The translations under genes were made by a program, and so were the position numbers. The notes below the pieces were generated by a model that was given only the letters and a program-made list of their open reading frames with translations, made no database searches and was not told the DNA's origin. Positions 54,885 to 61,715 of a DNA stretch of 64,000 nt are shown here, piece after piece (position 1 is the first letter of the stretch; every line of letters starts with the position of its first letter). Origin of the DNA: JAWSVE01 sp050633885. GTDB lineage: Bacteria > Pseudomonadota > Gammaproteobacteria > Pseudomonadales > Cellvibrionaceae. The stretch is from contig JBOEHK010000002.1 in assembly GCA_050633885.1 (NCBI GenBank), forward strand, positions 682,001-746,000. Reading direction: 5' to 3'.

Positions 54885-56465
54885 ATGAATGCGAACTTAG
54901 ATTCTTCTAACTCTCAAATGAAAGGCGTACTCGGTTGGATTGAGCGATCAGGCAATCGTCTACCTGACCCAGTATTTATTTTCTTTTGGTTAATTCTGGG
55001 TGTGTTTGTATTAAGTGGAATTGCTGCCTTTGCGGGTTGGTCTGCTCCTCATCCCACTAAATTTGATACGCAAGGACAACCGGAAGTTGTCAGTGCTTTA
55101 AGTTTATTATCTGCTGACAATATTCGAAGGCTTTGGGTCGAAATGCCAGCAACATTTGCTCATTTTCATCCGCTGGGTTATGTCTTAGTTGTCATGTTAG
55201 GAGCAGGTGTTGCAGAACGATCTGGGTTATTCGAAACAGCAATGAGGGCTGCTGTAAAAAAAGCCCCCACGTTTGTATTGACGCCTATGGTTGCTTTGGT
55301 AGCAATGATGGCAAATTTGGCAGCTGATGCTGCGTATGTTGTATTAATACCGTTAGCAGGCGTTTTGTACTTGGCTGCGGGTCGTCATCCTATTGCAGGA
55401 ATTGCCGCCGCTTTTGCTGGGGTGTCTGGCGGTTTTTCTGCGAATTTATTGCCGGGACAATTGGATGCTTTATTGTTTGGTATAACGGAGCAGGCTGCCG
55501 AAACCATTGCGCCTGCATGGGATGCAAATATTGCGGGCAATTGGTATTTTATGGCCGCTATGACATTGTTGTTTGTCCCGGTTATTTGGTTCGTGACTGA
55601 TAAAATTATTGAGCCAAAGTTAACGCCTTTAGATAACAACAAAATGGAATTTATTTCAGAAAATGAATTTCAATTAGAAGACGATGGTAAATTATCAGCT
55701 CTTGAGAGAAAGGGTCTAAATCATGCCGGTTTAGCAGCTCTTGGTGTCGTTGTACTTTGGTTGTTATTTACCATTGGACCAGGCACTCCTTTAATTGATG
55801 AAACGGCAAAACCCGAAGCGCAACTAACACCTTTATATAAATCATTAGTGGCTGGTTTTTTAGTTTTATTTTTAGCCACCGGTTGGGCTTACGGAGCAGT
55901 TTGCGGTTCGATAAAAAGTCATCGTGATGTCGTTCGAATGATGTCGGAATCCATGGCTGATCTTGCATACTATCTAGTGCTTGCTTTTGCCGCGGCACAT
56001 TTTGTTGCAGTGTTTGCTTGGTCAAATTTAGGATTAATTTTTGCGATTAAAGGCGCGGGTGTGATTGAGAATTCCGGCTTACCCATGTCGATGTTACTTG
56101 GCTCCATTGTATTGTTTGCTGGAGTTGTTAATTTGTTTATCGGGTCAGCCAGTGCAAAATGGGCATTACTCGCCCCGGTGTTAGTTCCAATGATGATGTT
56201 GTTAGGTGTCAGTCCAGAAATGACAACTGCAGCATACCGTGTTGGTGATAGTGCTACCAATATAGTGACGCCACTCATGCCATACTTTCCATTAATTTTG
56301 ACGTTCTGCCAACGCTGGCAAAAAGATTTTGGTTTAGGGAGCTTGGCGGCAACAATGATTCCATACTCAGTGATGATGTTAGTTGCCGGCTTAATTATGA
56401 CGATTGTCTGGGTTGTTTTAGGGGCACCATTGGGCCCAGGGGCACATATGAACTTTCAACTGTAA
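54885..56465 (+). CDS. AbgT-family transporter
   Basis: 526 aa inner-membrane protein with about 11-12 helices plus two hairpins. 'GWIERSGNRLPDPVFIFFWL' at the N-terminus, 'HPLGYVLVVMLGAGVAERSGL', 'NLAADAAYVVLIPLAG', 'GGFSANLLPGQLDALLFGI' and 'APVLVPMMMLLGVSPEMTTAAYRVGDSATNIVTPLMPYFPLIL' are the conserved AbgT segments. The founding member takes up p-aminobenzoyl-glutamate; others export sulfonamide-type antimetabolites using the proton gradient, so direction is uncertain. No good ribosome-binding site precedes the ATG. Proximity to metF may be incidental. Confidence 0.95.
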   Translation: MNANLDSSNSQMKGVLGWIERSGNRLPDPVFIFFWLILGVFVLSGIAAFAGWSAPHPTKFDTQGQPEVVSALSLLSADNIRRLWVEMPATFAHFHPLGYVLVVMLGAGVAERSGLFETAMRAAVKKAPTFVLTPMVALVAMMANLAADAAYVVLIPLAGVLYLAAGRHPIAGIAAAFAGVSGGFSANLLPGQLDALLFGITEQAAETIAPAWDANIAGNWYFMAAMTLLFVPVIWFVTDKIIEPKLTPLDNNKMEFISENEFQLEDDGKLSALERKGLNHAGLAALGVVVLWLLFTIGPGTPLIDETAKPEAQLTPLYKSLVAGFLVLFLATGWAYGAVCGSIKSHRDVVRMMSESMADLAYYLVLAFAAAHFVAVFAWSNLGLIFAIKGAGVIENSGLPMSMLLGSIVLFAGVVNLFIGSASAKWALLAPVLVPMMMLLGVSPEMTTAAYRVGDSATNIVTPLMPYFPLILTFCQRWQKDFGLGSLAATMIPYSVMMLVAGLIMTIVWVVLGAPLGPGAHMNFQL

Positions 56466-56858
56466 GTTAATAAGCTCGGTTAGAAGTTTAACAATAAAGT
56501 ATGAATATAAAATTTAATAAAAAGCGCTTTTAATATAGTTTGGTATTGGATTTTTTGAGGTCTATTGTTTTGCATCCCTCCATTTTTTAGACGTTTTTAG
56601 TTCTCGTGCTTTCCATTCAATTATTTGGTTGTATATCAAACTAACCGCATTTTATTTTCCATCCGTAGTAAACAATCTTGGGTGGTGGTAGCATTCACCA
56701 CAATAATAAAAGTAACAGAGCACTTCGTAGATTATTTTTTACTATTTTTCTCGTTTATACAACTTGGCAACTTACTTTAGAAGTATGTTTGTGAAAAGTT
56801 ATGCTAAGAAGTTGTTTAATTTTTTTGAAAATTGTTTTTGGAAATTGGAGGTATTGTT
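56466..56858. other. Intergenic region before the acyl-CoA dehydrogenase pair
   Basis: About 390 bp. GGAGG at 56847-56851 is the ribosome-binding site that fixes the next start. AAAAGCGCTTTT at 56520-56531 is a loop-less palindrome, unlikely to be a terminator. No gene seen. Confidence 0.45.
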
Positions 56859-58079
56859 TTGTCAGCATTAGAAGAGTTTAGACAAAGTACAAGAGCGTGG
56901 CTGGAAGAAAATTGTCCTGAATCTATGCGTACACCAATCACGCCAGAAGAGGTAGTGTGGGGCGGCCGCAATCCGACATTTGTAAATCCGGATAGTAAAG
57001 TTTGGCTTGATTTGATGGCAAGCAAAGGGTGGACAACACCAACATGGCCTGAACAATATGGCGGTGGTGGCTTGACGAAGGAAGAAAACTTAATTCTTGG
57101 TGAAGAGATGGCTCGGATTAATGCACGCTCTCCGCTAGAAAGTTTTGGTATCAGCATGCTAGGGCCTGTCTTATTAGAATCGGGCACGGAAGAGCAAAAA
57201 CAAGAACATATTCCAAAGATTATCCGTGGTGAGATTCGGTGGTGTCAGGGATACAGTGAACCAGGCGCGGGCTCTGACTTAGCCAGCCTTGGAACAAAAG
57301 CTATTCTTGACGGCGATACTTATACTATTAATGGTTCAAAAATATGGACGTCCTATGCAAATTATGCTGATTGGATTTTTTGTTTGGTGCGTACTGATTT
57401 TGAAGCGACTAAACATAACGGTATTAGCTTTATTCTTTTTGATATGGCATCGGAAGGGGTGTCCACTAAGCCAATCCAACTAATTAGTGGTAGCTCGCCT
57501 TTTTGCGAAACATTTTTTGATAATGTGAAAGTTCCGGCTAAAAATATTTTAGGTAAAGTCAACGATGGTTGGTCAATTGCAAAACGATTATTGCAACATG
57601 AGCGAACAATGATTTCAGGTTTTGGAATTAGCCGGAAAAAAGCCGAAGACAGTCAACTTCCTGAAACGTTAGAAGGAGTTGCAAAAAAATATCGTAACGA
57701 TGTGGATAAATTATCTGATCACTCATTAAGAGATCGTATTGCACAGTTTAATATTGATGCAGAAGCCTTTTCGAAAACATCTCGAAGGTCTATGGAAGAG
57801 GCAAGACAAAATCAAGGGCCTAATGCGACATCTTCGATGTTGAAATATTATGGCACCGAACTCAATAAGCGCCGATTAGAATTAATGTTAGAGGCGATGG
57901 GCTCTCAAAGTTTAGGTTGGGAAGGGGAAGGCTTTATTTCTGAAGAGCTAGATGTAACCCGGCAATGGCTGAGATCTAAAGGTAATTCGATTGAAGGCGG
58001 AACGACAGAAGTTCAATTTAATGTGATTGCAAAACGTGTTCTTGGTCTTCCTGATATGACCAGCATGATAAAGAAATAG
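56859..58079 (+). CDS. Acyl-CoA dehydrogenase, catalytic-type subunit
   Basis: About 406 aa flavoprotein. FAD/substrate motifs 'QGYSEPGAGSDLASLGTKA' and 'WTSYANYADW' are clear, and the C-terminal helix contains 'SIEGGTTEVQFNVIAKRVLGLP', where the Glu in 'IEGGT' occupies the catalytic-base position. The start is read as TTG 56859 because GGAGG ends 7 nt before it; upstream TTG at 56832 has no site. 15 nt separate it from a second acyl-CoA dehydrogenase, so the two are expressed together and may form a heteromer. The substrate is unknown; FadE26/27- and ChsE-like pairs act on sterol side chains. Confidence 0.9.
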   Translation: MSALEEFRQSTRAWLEENCPESMRTPITPEEVVWGGRNPTFVNPDSKVWLDLMASKGWTTPTWPEQYGGGGLTKEENLILGEEMARINARSPLESFGISMLGPVLLESGTEEQKQEHIPKIIRGEIRWCQGYSEPGAGSDLASLGTKAILDGDTYTINGSKIWTSYANYADWIFCLVRTDFEATKHNGISFILFDMASEGVSTKPIQLISGSSPFCETFFDNVKVPAKNILGKVNDGWSIAKRLLQHERTMISGFGISRKKAEDSQLPETLEGVAKKYRNDVDKLSDHSLRDRIAQFNIDAEAFSKTSRRSMEEARQNQGPNATSSMLKYYGTELNKRRLELMLEAMGSQSLGWEGEGFISEELDVTRQWLRSKGNSIEGGTTEVQFNVIAKRVLGLPDMTSMIKK

Positions 58080-58094
58080 GGTGAGGAAATAATA

Positions 58095-59240
58095 ATGTCT
58101 CTAGTATTAAATGAAGATCAACAAATGCTAAAAGATGCTGCTAAAGATTTTTGCAGTGAAAAATCGCCCATCGATGTTTTGCGAAAACTCCGTGACACCA
58201 AAGACGATAATGGATTTGATAAAAATCTCTGGTCGCAAATGGTTGAGTTGGGCTGGGCAGGCATGACATTTCCTGAAGCTTATGGCGGTTTTGATTTTGG
58301 CTACGGTGGTTTAAGTGTCATTTTGGAAGAAACGGGAAGAACCTTGGTGTCTTCACCATTGATTTCAACGGTTCTTCTTAGTGGGTCAGCCATTAATTTA
58401 GGGGGAACCGACGTTCAAAAATCAGAATTGCTTCCTCCCATTGTAACAGGTGATCTTTTGGTGTCATTTGCTTTGGAAGAAACTGCAGTTCATGCGCCGG
58501 CCAAAACAAATCTTCAGGCTAAGAAAAATGGAAATAGTTATTCTTTAAATGGGAAAAAAACATGTGTCCTCGATGGACATGTAGCTGATAAATTCATTGT
58601 TGTTTCTCGTACTTCTGGAAAGGCTGGTGATGAAAGTGGAATTTCGCTTTTTGTTGTTGATTCAAAAACAAAAGGAATTTCTATTGAGCGTAACTGGATG
58701 GTGGATAGTCGTAATTCTTCAACTATTTCATTTGAAAATGTTGAGGTCAGTGATTCTGATCTTTTAGGTAAAGTTGATGAAGGTTTTACTTTGCTCGATC
58801 AGGTGTTGGATATTGGTCGTATAGGATTGTCTGCTGAAATGTTAGGAAGTATTCAGCATGTTTTTGACATTACCATTCAGTATTTAAAAGATCGTAGCCA
58901 GTTTGGTGTGGTGATTGGTGCGTTTCAAGCCCTTCAACACCGTGCAGCATATATGTATAGTGAAATTGAATTATGTAAGTCCCTCGTTCGAAATGCGTTT
59001 AGTGAATTGGACGCAGGTTGTTCGCCAGAAGAACTTGCTAAAATAGCGAGTGCCACGAAAGCAAAATTATCAGAAGCTGTTCAAACAATTACTAATGAAG
59101 GTGTTCAAATGCACGGTGGTATTGGCGTGACGGATGAGTTTGAAATGGGCTTTTATTTAAAGCGTGGCCGAGTTGCACAGCAATCCTTAGGTGGCGAATC
59201 GTTTCATCGTGATCGTTATGCATCACTTAATGGTTTTTAA
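58095..59240 (+). CDS. Acyl-CoA dehydrogenase, probable partner subunit
   Basis: 381 aa. N-terminal helical domain, middle beta domain ('LVSFALEETAVHAPAKTNLQAKKNGNSYSLNGKKTCV') and a C-terminal helical domain ('DRSQFGVVIGAFQALQHRAAYMYSEIE', 'GVQMHGGIGVTDEFEMGFYLKR') match the family. The tail reads 'SLGGESFHRDRYASL' without the usual 'EG(T/A)..I' catalytic loop, and the FAD motif is less conserved than in the first gene. In known heteromeric pairs only one subunit keeps the base. GAGG is 8 nt upstream; followed by a terminator. Confidence 0.88.
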   Translation: MSLVLNEDQQMLKDAAKDFCSEKSPIDVLRKLRDTKDDNGFDKNLWSQMVELGWAGMTFPEAYGGFDFGYGGLSVILEETGRTLVSSPLISTVLLSGSAINLGGTDVQKSELLPPIVTGDLLVSFALEETAVHAPAKTNLQAKKNGNSYSLNGKKTCVLDGHVADKFIVVSRTSGKAGDESGISLFVVDSKTKGISIERNWMVDSRNSSTISFENVEVSDSDLLGKVDEGFTLLDQVLDIGRIGLSAEMLGSIQHVFDITIQYLKDRSQFGVVIGAFQALQHRAAYMYSEIELCKSLVRNAFSELDAGCSPEELAKIASATKAKLSEAVQTITNEGVQMHGGIGVTDEFEMGFYLKRGRVAQQSLGGESFHRDRYASLNGF

Positions 59241-59269
59241 ATTATAAAATTATTTACCTTTGTTGTTAG

Positions 59270-59301
59270 AAAACGCCATGTGAAAGCATGGCGTTTTTTT
59301 T
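59270..59301 (+). terminator. Intrinsic terminator after acyl-CoA dehydrogenase pair
   Basis: AAAACGCCATG and CATGGCGTTTT form an 11-bp stem around TGAAAG, followed by further T residues (T8 in all). It ends the two-gene operon. Confidence 0.92.
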
Positions 59302-59362
59302 AGCTATTTGTAATCAGAAATCCTTGGTCAATATGGTTGAGTGAATTGCAAAAAAATCCAGA

Positions 59363-59447
59363 TACGGTATTCTGTGCCGATGGGCTAAATCCCCATGAAA
59401 TTCCACTTAAATATGTAGTGGGCCTAATCCCACAAAGGGAATATCCC
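59363..59447 (+). ncRNA. Candidate structured leader upstream of metF
   Basis: In the 300 bp between the terminator and metF, three short C/G hairpins follow each other: ATGGG/CCCAT (59380-59384 with 59392-59396), GTGGG/CCCAC (59418-59422 with 59429-59433) and GGGA/TCCC (59437-59440 with 59444-59447). CCACT at 59403-59407 can instead pair with AGTGG at 59417-59421, which excludes the second hairpin. Loops share CTAAAT/CCTAAT. I could not match this to the SAH, SAM-I, SAM-II or cobalamin riboswitch consensus. Function unproven. Confidence 0.35.
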
Positions 59448-59603
59448 ATAACGTTAAAAGAAAATAGTCAGTAAAAAGAAAGCATAGCGGTACTATTTCG
59501 TATTCCGGAGCTCTCGTGGCTAAAAATGTTTAGCGCTGAAAACTAACATTGTATAAGAACAGAATTTTAAAATACTAGAAGAACCTATAGGAATCATAAG
59601 GCC

Positions 59604-60506
59604 ATGACTGTGTTTGGAAAGAATTCCCCATTAAGAAAGCGCCAAGTTATCCAACCAGATGACTTGGCTATCTCGTTCGAGTTCTTTCCTCCCAAAACAG
59701 AAAAAATGGAAGAGACTCTATGGAATTCAATACGCCGTTTAGAGCCTTTACAGCCGAAGTTTGTTTCGGTGACATACGGTGCCGGTGGATCCACTCGAGA
59801 AAGAACTCACAGTACGGTTGCACGAATCGTAAAAGAAACACAGTTAAAACCTGCAGCACATCTAACATGTGTAGGCGCAAGTAAAGAAGATATTAATCAA
59901 GTGATTCAAGATTATTGGGATGCTGGCGTTCGTCATATTGTCGCATTAAGAGGCGATCCACCTGAAGGCGTAGATGCCACATTTTCTGCGCATCCCGATG
60001 GATATCAAAGTAGTGTCGAGTTAATTAAAGGTATAAAAGATATTGGTGATTTTGAAATTTCTGTTTCGGCATATCCTGAAAAACACCCGAATGCAAAAAG
60101 TATTGATGAGGATATTGATTGGCTAAAAGAAAAAATCAATGCGGGTGCTACGCGTGCAATTACTCAATGTTTTTTTGACAATTCCTATTACTATGATTAT
60201 TTGGAAAAAGTTCGCGCTAACGGTATTACCATACCTATAATCCCAGGCATTATTCCGATCAATAATTTTCAACAGATTAAAAAATTTGCGGATGCTTGTG
60301 ACACAGTAATTCCCGACTGGATTGAGCAAAGATTTGAAGGCTTGGATGATGATCCTAGTACGTCAAGGTTAGTGACAGCGGCTGTTGCGGTAGAGCAGGT
60401 GATGGATTTAGTTGATCACGGTATTAAAGATTTCCATTTTTATACGTTGAACAGGGCTGATTTAGTCTATGCCATTTGTCACATGCTGGGTATGCGTCCT
60501 CGATAA
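59604..60506 (+). CDS. metF: 5,10-methylenetetrahydrofolate reductase
   Basis: 300 aa (E. coli 296). Reduces methylene-THF to methyl-THF, the methyl donor for methionine synthase. FAD TIM-barrel segments visible: 'ISFEFFPPKTEKMEETLWN', 'FVSVTYGAGGSTRERT', 'HLTCVGASKEDI', 'HIVALRGDPP', 'TRAITQCFFDN', 'IIPGIIPINNFQQIKKFAD' and a C-terminal 'DFHFYTLNRADL'. It leads an operon with the split methionine synthase, so it directly feeds the next two gene products. Confidence 0.97.
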   Translation: MTVFGKNSPLRKRQVIQPDDLAISFEFFPPKTEKMEETLWNSIRRLEPLQPKFVSVTYGAGGSTRERTHSTVARIVKETQLKPAAHLTCVGASKEDINQVIQDYWDAGVRHIVALRGDPPEGVDATFSAHPDGYQSSVELIKGIKDIGDFEISVSAYPEKHPNAKSIDEDIDWLKEKINAGATRAITQCFFDNSYYYDYLEKVRANGITIPIIPGIIPINNFQQIKKFADACDTVIPDWIEQRFEGLDDDPSTSRLVTAAVAVEQVMDLVDHGIKDFHFYTLNRADLVYAICHMLGMRPR

Positions 60507-60596
60507 AAGCTTTATCAGTAATCAGCATGACGAAACATATTACATGGCTGCACGAGAATGTAATTATCAGATGAATAAAATCGAGAAAGATCAGAA

Positions 60597-61658
60597 ATGA
60601 ATAGAGAAAAAAGAATTGCTGCATTAGAAGCGGCAGCTAAAGAGCGGATATTAATTCTTGATGGTGGTCATGGAACCAGTGTTCAACAATATGATTTATC
60701 TGAAGCAGATTATCGTGGTGAACGTTTCGCTGATTGGCATACCGATGTTAAAGGCAATAATGATTTATTAATTCTAACACGTCCCGATATTATCACTGAA
60801 ATTAATAATGAGTTTTTAGAAGCTGGTGCAGATATCATCGAAACGGATACCTTTAGTGCGACTCAAATCGCTATGGCAGATTATGATATGGAGGAGTTTG
60901 CCTACGAACTTAATGTTCAAGGCGCGAAATTGGCAAGAGATATCGCTGATAAATGGACCGAAAAAACGCCAGAAAAACCTCGTTGGGTTGCAGGTTCTAT
61001 CGGTCCGACTAACAGAACGGCTTCTATTTCACCTGATGTGAATAATCCAGGATTTCGAGCAGTCACTTTCGATGAGTTGGTTGAGGTTTATTCAGAGCAA
61101 ACCAGAGGATTAATTGAGGGTGGTGCGGATATTATATTGATCGAAACTATTTTCGACACGCTTAATGCTAAAGCTGCAGGGTTTGCAGCGAAAAAAGTAT
61201 TTGATGAAGTCGGTATTGTTTTGCCCATTATCTTGTCGGGAACGATTACTGATTTTTCAGGAAGAAATTTATCGGGACAGACCCCAGAAGCATTTTGGTA
61301 TTCTTTGCGTCACCTAGAACCCTTTGCTGTTGGTTTTAATTGTTCTTTTGGTGCTGATCAATTGAGGCCAGCAATTCAAGATATAGAACAGGTGACAGAT
61401 TCATTTATTAGTGTTTATCCGAATGCGGGTTTACCAAATGAAATGGGAGAATACGATCAAACACCTGAAGAAATGGCGAGTAAATTAGAACCTTGGGCGA
61501 AAGATGGTTTGATTAATATGGTAGGCGGGTGTTGCGGATCACGCCCCGCTCACATTGAAGCCATTGCCAATGCAGTCGCTGGATATGCTCCCCGAAAAAT
61601 CCCTGAAGTCCCAGTTAAAACGCGGTTGTCAGGTATTGAGCCATTTGTCTTCGGTTAA
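60597..61658 (+). CDS. Homocysteine S-methyltransferase module of a split methionine synthase
   Basis: 353 aa, corresponding to the first third of E. coli MetH. It holds homocysteine on zinc; the ligand cysteines are C in 'FNCSFGADQ' and the CC of 'VGGCCGSRP'. 'ILDGGHGTSVQ', 'DIIETDTFSATQIAMADY' and 'SIGPTNRTASISPDVNNP' are characteristic of MetH, where the Asn-Arg segment matches the cobalamin-dependent enzyme and not BHMT. The stop is followed after 57 nt by the gene for the remaining domains, so the two polypeptides must act together. It is the separate-polypeptide form seen in some bacteria. Confidence 0.93.
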   Translation: MNREKRIAALEAAAKERILILDGGHGTSVQQYDLSEADYRGERFADWHTDVKGNNDLLILTRPDIITEINNEFLEAGADIIETDTFSATQIAMADYDMEEFAYELNVQGAKLARDIADKWTEKTPEKPRWVAGSIGPTNRTASISPDVNNPGFRAVTFDELVEVYSEQTRGLIEGGADIILIETIFDTLNAKAAGFAAKKVFDEVGIVLPIILSGTITDFSGRNLSGQTPEAFWYSLRHLEPFAVGFNCSFGADQLRPAIQDIEQVTDSFISVYPNAGLPNEMGEYDQTPEEMASKLEPWAKDGLINMVGGCCGSRPAHIEAIANAVAGYAPRKIPEVPVKTRLSGIEPFVFG

Positions 61659-61715
61659 TTGTTGTTTTATTGATAGAACAAATTCATTTTGTCGTTAGAA
61701 AATTAGAGAATATTC

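Noticed and set aside
56520..56531. AAAAGCGCTTTT as terminator of the AbgT gene
   Set aside because: A loop-less palindrome cannot fold into a terminator hairpin of useful stem length.
59363..59447. Known riboswitch (SAM, SAH, cobalamin) before metF
   Set aside because: The conserved cores I remember for these classes are not present; kept only as an unclassified candidate leader.
59302..59603. MetJ boxes before metF
   Set aside because: No tandem AGACGTCT-like 8-mers seen in this interval.
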